Positions 25,851 to 34,117 of a stretch of DNA of 64,000 nt are shown in pieces (position 1 is the stretch's first letter; the number at the start of each line of letters is the position of its first letter). The notes under the pieces are model-generated. The model made no database searches and was not told the DNA's origin. It was given only the letters and a program-made list of their open reading frames with translations. The stretch is from Pseudomonadota bacterium (GTDB taxonomy: Bacteria; Pseudomonadota; Gammaproteobacteria; Steroidobacterales; Steroidobacteraceae). A program made the translations under genes and the position numbers. The DNA lies in NCBI GenBank assembly GCA_003242685.1, contig QGVD01000007.1, positions 1 through 64,000 on the forward strand. Direction: 5' to 3'.

Positions 25851-26165
25851 GCCGAGACCACCTGTCCGTACATGCCGAGCCATACGATCCGGACGGCGAT
25901 CGGTGACATCGACATCGGAGGCTTCGGCACGCGGCAACGTACGGTTCCGCACGCGCTCACGATCTCGCGATGTCACCGGCACGCATCGGCGGCGTAATTC
26001 ACCACGGATCTTTCAGCGCGGATCACACCCTCGCGACGGGCGATGCCCATGGATGGCGCATTCGGATCGACGGTCTCTTCCGGTGAGACTCAGCTTCCGC
26101 TCGGGGCGCGGCCGGGCAAGGAACGGCGTTCCTCTGCGGGGTCACGGCTCGTAGCATCCGCGGGA
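25851..26165. other. Divergent cytochrome c / ECF sigma control region
   Basis: 315 bp without a gene. It contains a GGAAC-GGC-GTTCC palindrome (26120-26132) and a small inverted repeat GTCTC/GAGAC at 26073-26089. The GGAAC is treated as a separate candidate promoter. Nothing else stands out. Confidence 0.5.
26120..26146 (+). promoter_or_regulatory. Candidate ECF-type promoter with GGAAC palindrome
   Basis: GGAAC at 26120-26124, the classic -35 of ECF sigma promoters, is followed after 16 bp by GTCACG (26141-26146) as a possible -10, with the sigma gene ATG 20 bp further. The -35 also forms the palindrome GGAACggcGTTCC. Autoregulation is a normal feature of ECF genes; here it is inferred. 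Confidence 0.4.
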
Positions 26166-26786
26166 ATGGGACGGGCTGCCGCGTCGCTGGGCGAGCTCAT
26201 GGAACGCTACGCCGCAGGCGATGATTCGGTCTTCGATCGGCTCTACGATGCGATGTCGCCGCCGCTCTACCGGTTCTGCCTGCGTCTCACCGCGCGGCGC
26301 CATGAGGCCGACGATCTGTTTCAGGAAACCTTTCTGAAGCTGCATCGCGCGCGTGCCACGTATGCACCCGGATCCAACGCGCTGCACTGGTCCTTCGCGA
26401 TCGCCCGATCCGTCTATCTCACGCGATTGCGCTATTCGCGGCGTCGCCCCGAGGCGACCGACGCGACGAGCGATGTCGCACAGCGCGACGAGCTGCAGTC
26501 CGAGGAGCTGAGCACGCCGGAGGCGCAGCTCGCTGCGGAGCACCTGCTCGACGTCCTGACCGTCGAGCTCGGCAGGATGTCCGAGAAGAACCGGAGCGCC
26601 TACATCCTGCTGCGAGAAGAGGGCCTCAGTGCGAAGGACGCGGCGTCGTTGCTCGGAACGACGGTCGACGTGGTGAAGCAGCGCGCCCACCGTGCGTACG
26701 AGCATCTCAGAGCGGCGCTGGGCGATGCAGGCTGGAAGGAAAACCGAAATGATGCGAACAGAGATCCATCGCCGACCGGCTCGTGA
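26166..26786 (+). CDS. ECF-family RNA polymerase sigma factor
   Basis: 206 residues from ATG 26166 (MGRAAASLGELMERYAAGDD). Region 2 is AVFD-like (SVFDRLYDAMSPPLYRFC) with DDLFQETFLKLHRARATY near 62-80. Region 4 helix-turn-helix is SAKDAASLLGTTVDVVKQRAHRA near 160-182. There is no extra C-terminal domain. The last 38 bp overlap the following membrane gene, a coupling typical of a sigma factor with its anti-sigma factor. An in-frame start at 26043 adds unconserved residues and crosses the candidate promoter, so the shorter form is preferred. Confidence 0.92.
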   Translation: MGRAAASLGELMERYAAGDDSVFDRLYDAMSPPLYRFCLRLTARRHEADDLFQETFLKLHRARATYAPGSNALHWSFAIARSVYLTRLRYSRRRPEATDATSDVAQRDELQSEELSTPEAQLAAEHLLDVLTVELGRMSEKNRSAYILLREEGLSAKDAASLLGTTVDVVKQRAHRAYEHLRAALGDAGWKENRNDANRDPSPTGS

Positions 26787-27462
26787 CGTCGAGCCCGGCG
26801 AGGCGCTGCGCACCCGCATACGCGAGTCAGTCTCGGTAACGAAGTCTTCGTCGATCGGTACGCGGACACGTCTCGCGGCGGCGTTCGCAGTGATACCGCT
26901 CTTGGCTGCGCTCGTCGTCTGGAGCGTGTCCGAGTGGGTGTACGGCCGACCGGCGGCCGGGCTCGATGTCGGCGCGCAGTCCGCGATGAGGCTGCTGTGG
27001 GCGCTGGCGCCGCTCGTCGCGATGACCGTTGCGTCCACGCTCATCGCGGCGTGGCGCGGCCAGCGGGGCTTCGGGGCGAGCGCACTGTGTCTCGCGCTCG
27101 CGCTGGCGCTCGTCGCGCCGCTCTACGCGGCATTCACCGTTCCAGATCCCGTCCATGTCGACGATCCCGTGGTGGCGGGTGTCGTGATCTCGCCCTGGGG
27201 TCTGCGCTGCGTGACGATCGCGGGCGTCGTCGGCGTTACGGTGCTCGTGGGCCTGACCATGGCTCTGCGTCGCGCCGTTCCGGTCGCGAGCCGTCTGCGC
27301 GGTGGGGCGCTCGGTGCAGCGGCGGGCGCGTGGGCAGGTCTTGCGGTGTTCCTCTTCTGCCCTTCAGGCGATCAGTTGCACCTGCTCGTCGGGCACGTGC
27401 TGCCCGTCGCGGTGCTGACACTTGCCGGAGCTCTCGCGACACCGTCCGCGCTGCGGCCCTGA
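26749..27462 (+). CDS. NrsF-like (DUF1109) membrane anti-sigma factor
   Basis: 237 residues; two consecutive ATGs (26749, 26752) follow GGAAGGA. A cytosolic N-terminus of about 40 residues precedes six hydrophobic segments (about 42-60, 75-97, 107-125, 142-165, 180-205, 210-230). The Cys-Pro turn LFCPSGDQLHLLVGH before the last helix resembles the signature of DUF1109/NrsF proteins, which hold an ECF sigma factor at the inner membrane (NrsF of Caulobacter SigF). Adjacency and overlap with the sigma gene support this. The sensed signal is unknown. Confidence 0.82.
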   Translation: MMRTEIHRRPARDVEPGEALRTRIRESVSVTKSSSIGTRTRLAAAFAVIPLLAALVVWSVSEWVYGRPAAGLDVGAQSAMRLLWALAPLVAMTVASTLIAAWRGQRGFGASALCLALALALVAPLYAAFTVPDPVHVDDPVVAGVVISPWGLRCVTIAGVVGVTVLVGLTMALRRAVPVASRLRGGALGAAAGAWAGLAVFLFCPSGDQLHLLVGHVLPVAVLTLAGALATPSALRP

Positions 27463-27560
27463 TCGGGCCGCAGTCGGGCGATTTCGCGGTGCTCGAAAAA
27501 GCAGGAGAAGACTGCTGGATTCGGAATCCGGACCGGTTGTCGCCCGATCCGGCAGGAAGA

Positions 27561-27918
27561 TGGTGGAGGCGGGGAGAATCGAACTCCCGTCCGCAAGCCC
27601 TACGCTCCAGGATCTACGCACGTAGCTCTCTCTTTGGTTCTCGCGTGCCGCTACCCGAGGAGCAGGGAAGGCGTCACGCCAGCGGACGGTGACTCTTAGC
27701 GAAACGGCCCGTCGCACGCCGGTTCGCGAGCCTGTGAGCGCGTCCCCTGATTCGGTCGCACAGGCACGAGCCGGTCAGAGGTCAGCTGCGGTTGTTAGGC
27801 AGCCAGAGCGTAGTTGTCGTCGTTGGCAACTATGTTTTTGCAGCAGAGTTTTACGAGGCCCGCTGCACCTCGGTACGCCCCTGAAGTTTCGCGACCCACG
27901 TCGAAACCGGTCGCCCCC
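27561..27918 (-). ncRNA. ssrA: tmRNA (trans-translation RNA)
   Basis: Read on the minus strand, the 5' end is GGGGGCGACCGGTTTCGACG and the 3' end is CGCCTCCACCA. The ends pair as a 7-bp tRNA-like acceptor stem (one G-U), with the T-arm GGGAGTTCGATTCTCCC-like segment before it. The tag frame starts GCC after CATAGTT and encodes ANDDNYALAA before TAA. E. coli has ANDENYALAA, so this organism has Asp for Glu. Its partner gene smpB lies about 1 kb away. The length is 358 nt with encoded CCA. Confidence 0.97.
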
Positions 27919-28135
27919 AGAAGTCGCGTATGAGCATACCCTAAGACGCGAACTGCGGCTCATTTGTTCCCGGTATCGCTCCCATCCGCGGGCCGATGCG
28001 GGCATAATCCGCCGCCGCAGCGAGGTTCCGCTCATCGGGACAGGCCACTGGTCTCACCACCCGTCGCAGGGACTGCGTGCCGGGGCTGCTGCATCCATCG
28101 TCAAGAACCAGACACGGACCCTTGGGGGGATCATC
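27919..28135. other. Divergent ssrA / DUF481 gap
   Basis: 217 bp. It must contain the ssrA promoter (minus) and that of the outer-membrane protein gene (plus). A TATGCT at about 27932-27937 on the minus strand and a CATAAT at about 28003 on the plus strand are weak -10 candidates without good -35 boxes. Confidence 0.3.
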
Positions 28136-28885
28136 ATGACCGCTCGGCCAAGCCTGTTCCTGTTCGCAGCCGTTTCTCTCTGTGGAGCGGGTGCCGCGTT
28201 CGCCGACCTGAGCGGGCGCACGGAAGCCGGTTTCGTCATGGCGCGCGGAAACGCGGAAACCGAGACTGCGAACGTCAAGCTCGAGCTCACGAAGCAGCTC
28301 GAGAAGTGGAAGAACACGTTCGGAACCAGCGCCCTCTACGGCCGCACGAGTCACGCCACGACGGCCGAGCGCTGGGACGCGCGCTGGCAGACCGAGTATC
28401 GGTTCTACGATGGATTCTTCTGGTTCGGCGCGCTCCGCTACGAGGACGACCGTTTCAGCGGCTTCGACTACCAGGGCAGCGCGTCGCTCGGTATCGGCCG
28501 GGCGTTCATCGACGCGGAACGGACGAAGCTCTTCGCGCAGATCGGTGCCGGTTACCGGCGGTTGCGGCCCGAGGTGCTCGTCAGGGACGAGGCGGGACTC
28601 GTCATCGACCGGATCCTCGGAGAGCCCGAGGGCAATGCGGTCGGAAACGGAACGCTCAAGTTCGAGCACGCGCTCAACGACGCGACCCGGGTGCTCGACA
28701 GCTTCATCGTGGAATCGGGCGCGGACAACACGCGCATGCAGAACGACCTCGCCCTCGAGGTCAAGATGACCGAGGTGCTCGCGCTCAGTCTCGGGCTCAG
28801 CGTACGGCGCAACAGCAAGCCGCCGGAAGGGATGGACAAGCAGGACACCCTGACGACGGTGAATCTCGTCTACCGGATCGAGTGA
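28136..28885 (+). CDS. DUF481 (YdiY-like) outer-membrane protein
   Basis: 249 residues from ATG 28136, with GGGGGG 6 nt upstream. A signal peptide is cut near AFA-DLSGR (about 23). The mature protein is rich in alternating aromatic/polar strands: GRTEAGFVMARGNAETE, RWDARWQTEYRFYDGFFWFG, ASLGIGRAFID, FAQIGAGYRRLRPE. It ends TTVNLVYRIE without a terminal Phe. This is the small beta-barrel family DUF481, called salt-stress-induced outer-membrane protein in some species. In-frame extension back to 27689 overlaps tmRNA and is rejected. Confidence 0.88.
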   Translation: MTARPSLFLFAAVSLCGAGAAFADLSGRTEAGFVMARGNAETETANVKLELTKQLEKWKNTFGTSALYGRTSHATTAERWDARWQTEYRFYDGFFWFGALRYEDDRFSGFDYQGSASLGIGRAFIDAERTKLFAQIGAGYRRLRPEVLVRDEAGLVIDRILGEPEGNAVGNGTLKFEHALNDATRVLDSFIVESGADNTRMQNDLALEVKMTEVLALSLGLSVRRNSKPPEGMDKQDTLTTVNLVYRIE

Positions 28886-28965
28886 TCTGCCTCGTCCGGC
28901 TCCTGCCTGGCGCCCCGCCCGGGCGTGCGGCGTGAGAGAGGCGAGGGACCGGGAAGCCGGCGCCG

Positions 28966-29436
28966 TCAGACCCCGCGACGCATGATCCGGGCCTTGTCGC
29001 GCTGCCAGTCGCGGTCCTTCTCGGCCGCTCGCTTGTCGTGCTGCTTCTTGCCCTTCGCGAGGCCGATCTGCAGCTTTGCGCGGCCGTTCTTCCAGTAGAG
29101 CTCGAGGGGAACGAGCGTGTACCCGCGCCGCTCCACCGCACCGATGAGATGCTGAAGCTCGCTGCGATGGAGGAGGAGCTTGCGGGTGCGCACCGGGTCG
29201 GCGTTCACATGGGTCGAGGCCGACGCGAGCGGCGTGATGTGCGCGCCGATCAGGAACGCCTCGCCGCCCCGCAGGTAGACGTACGCCTCGCTGATCTGCG
29301 CGCGGCCCGCGCGCAGCGCCTTCACCTCCCAGCCCTCGAGCGCGAGCCCCGCCTCGTAGCGGTCCTCGATGAAGTAGTCGAACCGTGCCCTGCGGTTCTC
29401 CGCGATCAGGCGGTTCTGCGTTTCGGTGCGGGCCAT
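28966..29436 (-). CDS. smpB: SsrA-binding protein
   Basis: 156 residues from ATG 29436 (MARTETQNRLIAENRRARFDY). It has an OB-fold core with the conserved YEAGLALEGWEVKALRAGRA and GAHITPLASAST segments. The C-terminal basic tail KGKKQHDKRAAEKDRDWQRD becomes helical in the mRNA channel. SmpB carries tmRNA into stalled ribosomes. The ssrA gene is 1 kb away on the same strand. It is divergent from ratA, as in other gammaproteobacteria. Confidence 0.97.
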   Translation of the reverse strand: MARTETQNRLIAENRRARFDYFIEDRYEAGLALEGWEVKALRAGRAQISEAYVYLRGGEAFLIGAHITPLASASTHVNADPVRTRKLLLHRSELQHLIGAVERRGYTLVPLELYWKNGRAKLQIGLAKGKKQHDKRAAEKDRDWQRDKARIMRRGV

Positions 29437-29533
29437 GAAATGTCGCTCTTTTCGGGCCGTGGATTCGTGGAATCTCGACCTATTGTAGCTGCCGCGGTTG
29501 TGGCTCCGGCCGTGCTGCGGTGAGAATTGCCGC

Positions 29534-29965
29534 ATGCGGGAAGTGAAGCGCTCGGCTCTCGTCGCACAGACGCCGGGCCGGATGTATGCGCTCGTGAACG
29601 ACGTCGAAAGCTATCCGAGCTTCGTTCCGTGGTGCCATTACGCGCGCGTCGAGTCGCGATCCGCCGAAGAGATCGTGGCGACGCTCGGCGTGCGCCGCGG
29701 GCCGCTGCAGGCGGAGTTCACGACGCGCAACGAGCTGGAGCCGCCGCGGCGTGTGCGCATGCACCTGCTGCGCGGGCCGTTCCGTACCCTCGAAGGCGAA
29801 TGGCTGATCACGCCCATCGGGGATGTCGGCACGCGCGTCGAGCTCACGATGCGTTTCGAGTTCGCGAGCTCTCTTGCCGCGATGATGTTCGAGCCGCTCT
29901 TCGAACAGACCGTGGCGTCGCTCGTCGATGCTTTCGTCACGCGGGCGCGCGAGCTCCATGTCTGA
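29534..29965 (+). CDS. ratA: RatA/PasT family protein (START/Coq10-like)
   Basis: 143 residues from ATG 29534 (MREVKRSALVAQTPGRMYAL). The family markers VNDVESYPSFVPWC and FEFASSLAAMMFEPLFEQT are clear. The fold is a START/Coq10-like lipid pocket. E. coli RatA blocks 70S assembly when overproduced, while the family is also linked to ubiquinone handling; which role holds here is open. The next gene rnfH overlaps it by 8 bp. The smpB/ratA-rnfH/bamE arrangement is standard. Confidence 0.93.
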   Translation: MREVKRSALVAQTPGRMYALVNDVESYPSFVPWCHYARVESRSAEEIVATLGVRRGPLQAEFTTRNELEPPRRVRMHLLRGPFRTLEGEWLITPIGDVGTRVELTMRFEFASSLAAMMFEPLFEQTVASLVDAFVTRARELHV

Positions 29966-30269
29966 GTTGCCCGTCAAGCGCTGTCTGGTGGCGTTCGCCG
30001 CGCGCGACCGCCAGTATCTCTGGCAGGTCGAGCTTCCGCCCGAAGCAACGATCGAGGACGCTCTTCGGGCCGCACGCGAGCAGGCCGCACTCGAGCCGGT
30101 GCCGTGGGACGACGCGCCGGTGGGCATCTTCGGTGAGCTCAGGCGGCGCTCTGACGTGCCGCACGACGGCGACCGGATCGAGCTCTACCGGCCGCTCGCA
30201 GCGGATCCGCGCGAGAGCCGGCGTGAGCGTGTAAGGCGCCTGCGGGCGGGCCGCTCAGGAGCCGCCTGA
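29958..30269 (+). CDS. rnfH: RnfH/RatB (UPF0125) family protein
   Basis: 103 residues from ATG 29958, overlapping ratA. It is a ubiquitin-like beta-grasp protein: KRCLVAFAARDRQYLWQVEL, then GIFGELRRRSDVPHDGDRIELYRPL, and a basic tail DPRESRRERVRR. It was proposed as the antidote-side partner of RatA, and the family is named after rnf clusters; biochemical function is uncertain. The 3' end overlaps the convergent bamE by 15 bp. Confidence 0.92.
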   Translation: MSELPVKRCLVAFAARDRQYLWQVELPPEATIEDALRAAREQAALEPVPWDDAPVGIFGELRRRSDVPHDGDRIELYRPLAADPRESRRERVRRLRAGRSGAA

Positions 30270-30707
30270 GCGCGCGGTCGCTTCGGCCGCGCGACTCAGC
30301 TCCTCGAGCTGCTCACGACTCGGTCCCTTTCTCCGATCCGGTTCGCTGCCTTCCGCGCGAGCCGTGGCGGTGGCGGGATCGTGGCGCTCGATGCGCGCGA
30401 CCTTGTCGTCCTCGAAATAGACGACGAGGTGGCGCTGCACGGGTGATTTCAGCCGCCCGCGCTTGAGGTAGTAGAGATAATCCCAGCGGTCCTTGTTGAA
30501 CGCGTCGGGAACCATCGGTGTGCCGAGCAGATAGCGCACCTGGCTGCGCGTCATGCCGACCTGGAGCTGCTCGACGGCCCGCTCCTCGAGGAAATTCCCC
30601 TGCTGGATGGTCATGCGGTACACGCAGCCGCTCGACAGCAGCGCGAGCGCCGCGGCGGCAAGTACCAGACGTGCCGGACGCAGAAGCCCGGAAATCAGTG
30701 GTCGCAT
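30255..30707 (-). CDS. bamE: Outer membrane assembly lipoprotein BamE (OmlA/SmpA)
   Basis: 150 residues from ATG 30707. The lipobox LLSSGC gives a lipidated Cys near 28. The BamE domain contains QGNFLEERAVEQLQVGMTRS, the invariant VRYLLGTPMVPDAF, and WDYLYYLKRG. The C-terminal 45 residues are charged and unconserved, longer than in E. coli. BamE stabilises BamA-BamD in the BAM complex. It is divergent from fur as in Pseudomonas and Xanthomonas (omlA-fur). Confidence 0.95.
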   Translation of the reverse strand: MRPLISGLLRPARLVLAAAALALLSSGCVYRMTIQQGNFLEERAVEQLQVGMTRSQVRYLLGTPMVPDAFNKDRWDYLYYLKRGRLKSPVQRHLVVYFEDDKVARIERHDPATATARAEGSEPDRRKGPSREQLEELSRAAEATARSGGS

Positions 30708-30795
30708 ATCCTGAGGCGGTTGAGAGATAATTCCGCGAATCATAACCGTATTGGATTTCGGCGTGGCGTGCCCGTCACGTCGGGGGAGCTGCTCC

Positions 30796-31242
30796 TTGGA
30801 AGGCAAGGACCTTCGCAAAGCCGGCCTGAAGGTGACGCTGCCGCGCCTCAAGATCCTGGAGATCCTCGAAAGCAGCGCGACGCGGCATCTGTCTGCCGAA
30901 GACATCTACCGCAATCTCCTGGAGTCCAACGAGGACATCGGCCTCGCCACGGTCTACCGCGTCCTCACGCAGTTCGAAGCCGCAGGCCTGGTTACCCGCC
31001 ACCACTTCGAGAACGGCATGGCCGTCTTCGAGCTGAACCAGGGCATGCACCACGACCACATCGTGTGCCTCGACTGCGGCCGCGTCGAAGAGTTCATGGA
31101 TGCCGGGATAGAGGATCGCCAGACGGCCGTCGCGGGGAAGATGGGCTTCGAGATCCGCGACCACTCGCTGATTCTCTACGGGCACTGTCGCCGCAAGGCA
31201 TGTCCGTACCGCGCGGCCGCGAACGAAAGCGGCAAGAAGTAA
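30796..31242 (+). CDS. fur: Ferric uptake regulator Fur
   Basis: 148 residues from TTG 30796, chosen because GGGGGAG lies 7 nt upstream and the product then starts MEGKDLRKAGLKVTLPR like other Fur proteins. A winged helix covers 1-80 with LATVYRVLTQFEAAGLV as recognition helix. Metal ligands include HHDH (85-88) and the structural Cys pairs C91/C94 and C131/C136. It represses iron uptake genes when loaded with Fe2+. The 88-bp gap to bamE contains an AT-rich stretch (GATAAT-TCCGCGAATCATA) that faintly resembles a Fur box. Confidence 0.95.
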   Translation: MEGKDLRKAGLKVTLPRLKILEILESSATRHLSAEDIYRNLLESNEDIGLATVYRVLTQFEAAGLVTRHHFENGMAVFELNQGMHHDHIVCLDCGRVEEFMDAGIEDRQTAVAGKMGFEIRDHSLILYGHCRRKACPYRAAANESGKK

Positions 31243-31260
31243 CCGTGCCCGGGCGCCGGC

Positions 31261-32985
31261 CTAGGAGGAGGGCCGACGCCGCGCAGGGCGCGCCCCCGCA
31301 GGACGAGGCTGATTCCTCGCCGCCTTGAGCATCTCCCGCGCGTGCTCGCGCGCCTTCGAAGTGACTTCGATGCCGCCCAGCATGCGCGCGAGCTCCTCCA
31401 CGCGCTCCTCCTCGGACAGCTCGGCGAGACTCGTGCGGGTCGTTCGGCCGTCGGTCAGCTTCGTCACCCGCAGGTGATGGTGGCCCTGAGAGGCCACCTG
31501 CGGCAGGTGCGTCACGCACAGGACCTGCGCCGATTCGCCGAGCGCGCGCAACTCGCGCCCGACGATCTCCGCGACGGCGCCGCCGATGCCGGCGTCGACC
31601 TCGTCGAACACCATGCAGCGCGTCTCGCGCGCCGCGCACGAGACCTGCACGGCGAGCGAGAGGCGCGACAGCTCACCGCCCGATGCCACCTTCGCGAGCG
31701 GCCGCAGCGGCTGCCCCGGGTTCGCCGTGACGCGGAACTCCACGTGATCGATGCCGTGCGCGGCAGGCTCGGCGGAATCGAGAGGCGTGATCTCGACCTG
31801 GAAGCGGCCGCCTGCCATGCCGAGCGTCTGCATACGCGTCGTGATGTCCTTGCCGAGCGCTCGCGCCACGGTCGCGCGGCGAGCCGAGAGCTGCTGAGCG
31901 AGGGAGCGGTAGCTCTCGAGCGCGGACGCGAGGTCGCGGCGCAGGGAGGCAAGATCCGTTTCGGCGCGCTCCAGCTCGGCGAGCTCGGCTTCGAGCTGCG
32001 CGGCGCGGTTCGGCAGCTCATCCGGTGTCACACGGTTCTTGCGCGCGAGCTCCTCGATGGCCGCGAGCCGCTTCTCGACCTCGTCCTGGCGTGCAGTGTC
32101 GACATCCAGGTTCTCGAGGTAATGCTGCAGCTCCCGCGCAGCCTCACGGATCTGGATGCCGGCGCTGTCGACTAGCGGCATCACGGCGGCGAGCATCGGG
32201 TCGACGTTCGAAACGGTACGCAGCGCCGACAGCGCGCGGCTCACGCACGCGTGAGCGCTCACGTTCTCCGCTTCGAAGAGCAGACCGAGCGCGCTCTGCG
32301 CCGCCTGTGCGAGGCGACCGCGGTTCACGAGTCGCTCCCGCTCCTCGGTGAGCGCCGCGAGCTCGCCCTCCCTGAGCTCGAGCGCCTTGAGCTCCTGCAC
32401 CTGATAGCGCAGCAGATCGAGCCGCGCGTCGCGATCGCGCGCCTTGCTCTCGAGCTCGAGCGTGCGATTGAGAAGCTCCAGCCACACCCGGTGGGCGATC
32501 GCCACCTGCTCGGTGAGCGGCTCGAGACGGCCGTAGCCGTCGAGCAGCTCGCGCTGGGTGGAGGAGCGGGTGAGCGACTGGAATTCGTGCTGCCCGTGGA
32601 TGTCGACGAGAAAGCTTCCCGCCGCGCGCAGGAGCTGAACCGGCACCGCCTGGCCGTTGAGATAGGCACGCGAACGGCCGTCACGGGCGACGACGCGGCG
32701 GACGGAAAGCTCGTCCCGGTCGCCGTCGATCGACTGCTCGTCGAGCCAGCGGCGCAGCTCACGCGGCGCGTGAGTGAGGTCGAAGGTAGCGGAAACCTCG
32801 GCTCGCTCCGCGCCATGACGCACCACCTCGCCGCCCGCCCGACCGCCGGCGATGAGCTGCAGGGCGTCGACGACGATCGATTTCCCGGCACCGGTCTCGC
32901 CGGTGAGCACCGTGAGGCCGGGCCTGAACTCGATCTCGACCGAGTCGATGATGGCCAGGTCGCGGATCTGCAGATACGTCAGCAT
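31261..32985 (-). CDS. recN: DNA repair protein RecN
   Basis: 574 residues. This is an SMC-like ATPase: MLTYLQIRDLAIID, Walker A GETGAGKSIV near 30, a central coiled coil (about 150-360), the ABC signature LVKVASGGELSRLSLAV-like block near 430 and Walker B VFDEVDAGIGG near 460. It acts early in double-strand break repair with RecA. It is 28 bp downstream of nadK on the same strand, so nadK-recN form an operon. Convergent with fur. Confidence 0.96.
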   Translation of the reverse strand: MLTYLQIRDLAIIDSVEIEFRPGLTVLTGETGAGKSIVVDALQLIAGGRAGGEVVRHGAERAEVSATFDLTHAPRELRRWLDEQSIDGDRDELSVRRVVARDGRSRAYLNGQAVPVQLLRAAGSFLVDIHGQHEFQSLTRSSTQRELLDGYGRLEPLTEQVAIAHRVWLELLNRTLELESKARDRDARLDLLRYQVQELKALELREGELAALTEERERLVNRGRLAQAAQSALGLLFEAENVSAHACVSRALSALRTVSNVDPMLAAVMPLVDSAGIQIREAARELQHYLENLDVDTARQDEVEKRLAAIEELARKNRVTPDELPNRAAQLEAELAELERAETDLASLRRDLASALESYRSLAQQLSARRATVARALGKDITTRMQTLGMAGGRFQVEITPLDSAEPAAHGIDHVEFRVTANPGQPLRPLAKVASGGELSRLSLAVQVSCAARETRCMVFDEVDAGIGGAVAEIVGRELRALGESAQVLCVTHLPQVASQGHHHLRVTKLTDGRTTRTSLAELSEEERVEELARMLGGIEVTSKAREHAREMLKAARNQPRPAGARPARRRPSS

Positions 32986-33013
32986 GGGGCGGCTTCTTCT
33001 GCGTTCGGGACCG

Positions 33014-33907
33014 TCAGCGCGAATGATCGAGGCTTCCGCGTCCCCAGTGGAGCTTCGAGCGCAGCAGGCGGTAGTAGTCGTGCCCGGTCGGGTGCAGCAG
33101 AGTGATGTGCTGCCGTGCGGGTTTCACCTGGAGCCGGGCGCCCGGCTCGAGCTCGCCGAGCACGCTGCCGTCGCACGCGACCTGGGCGCGGGTGTCCGGG
33201 CGTTCGATGAGCCTTACCTCGACGGTCGACTGTCCCGAGACCACGATCGGACGATCGGACAGCGTGTGCGGACAGATGGGTGCGACCACCAGCACGTCGA
33301 GACTGGGGTGGACGATGGGACCGCCGCAGGAGAGTGCGTAGGCCGTCGAGCCGGTAGCGCTCGCGATCACGATGCCGTCACCCGCGTGCGAGTTGACGTA
33401 CTGGTCGTCGAGAAAAGTCTCGAAGTCGAGCATGCGTCCCGTCGCCAGCTTCTGTACGACGACGTCATTGAGCGCCAGGGCTTCGGCGATCGCGCCGTCC
33501 TTGCCGTAGAGACACGCCGCGAGCAGCGGTCGCCGGTCGGATTCGCAGCGCCCCTGCAGGACGTCGTCCACGCAGGCCAGCATGTCCTGGGGCAGCACAT
33601 CCGTGAGGAACCCGAGCCGTCCGCGGTTGATGCCGAGCAGGGGCACGTCGTGGCGCGCGACGAGCCGCGCCGCATAGAGCAGCGTCCCGTCGCCCCCGAT
33701 GGCGATGACGAGGTCGGCGCGCCGGCCGAACTCGGTCTCGGGCACCCGCCGCGCGTCGAGCTGCCGGCCCCCGAGCTCGGCGTCCTCGCTCAGCAGCACG
33801 TCCACCCCGCGCGAGCGCAGGTGTGGGACGAGCGTTGCGGCGGATTCCGCGACTCGCGGGTCGGTGAACCGGCCGACGAGCGCGCATACGCGGACGGGAA
33901 AGGCCAT
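33014..33907 (-). CDS. nadK: NAD kinase
   Basis: 297 residues, ATG 33907. The diagnostic GGDGTLL motif is near 73-79, NRGRLGFLTD near 100, and GSTAYALSCGGPIVHP near 180-195. It phosphorylates NAD+ to NADP+ from ATP in the cytosol. It heads the minus-strand pair nadK-recN and is divergent from hrcA over a 210-bp gap. Confidence 0.97.
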   Translation of the reverse strand: MAFPVRVCALVGRFTDPRVAESAATLVPHLRSRGVDVLLSEDAELGGRQLDARRVPETEFGRRADLVIAIGGDGTLLYAARLVARHDVPLLGINRGRLGFLTDVLPQDMLACVDDVLQGRCESDRRPLLAACLYGKDGAIAEALALNDVVVQKLATGRMLDFETFLDDQYVNSHAGDGIVIASATGSTAYALSCGGPIVHPSLDVLVVAPICPHTLSDRPIVVSGQSTVEVRLIERPDTRAQVACDGSVLGELEPGARLQVKPARQHITLLHPTGHDYYRLLRSKLHWGRGSLDHSR

Positions 33908-34030
33908 TCAGGAGCCTCGAGCTTGCAGACCTGGTGGGGTGCCGGTGCGCGGCGCCTTTGTAGCATGGCCCTCGAGTCCCGCCAATGCGCGAATCGGGAG
34001 CCTTTGCGCAGTCTCTCAGGCGGGGAGAGC

Positions 34031-34057
34031 CTTGCTTGACGGCTCGCAGCCCCAAAG
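34031..34057 (+). promoter_or_regulatory. Candidate sigma-32 promoter before hrcA
   Basis: CTTGCTT at 34031-34037 and CCCCAAAG at 34050-34057, spaced by 12 bp, resemble the heat-shock sigma-32 boxes (CTTGAAA / CCCCATNT). The site lies about 60 bp before hrcA. By-eye match only. Confidence 0.35.
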
Positions 34058-34117
34058 ATAGGTTGTCAGCCGGTTAAGTGAACGGAATCACGAGGTTACG
34101 ACCGCTGTCTTGAGTCT

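Noticed and set aside
27689..28135. N-terminal extension of the DUF481 protein
   Set aside because: It would overlap tmRNA; the ATG at 28136 has a good ribosome site and starts a proper signal peptide.
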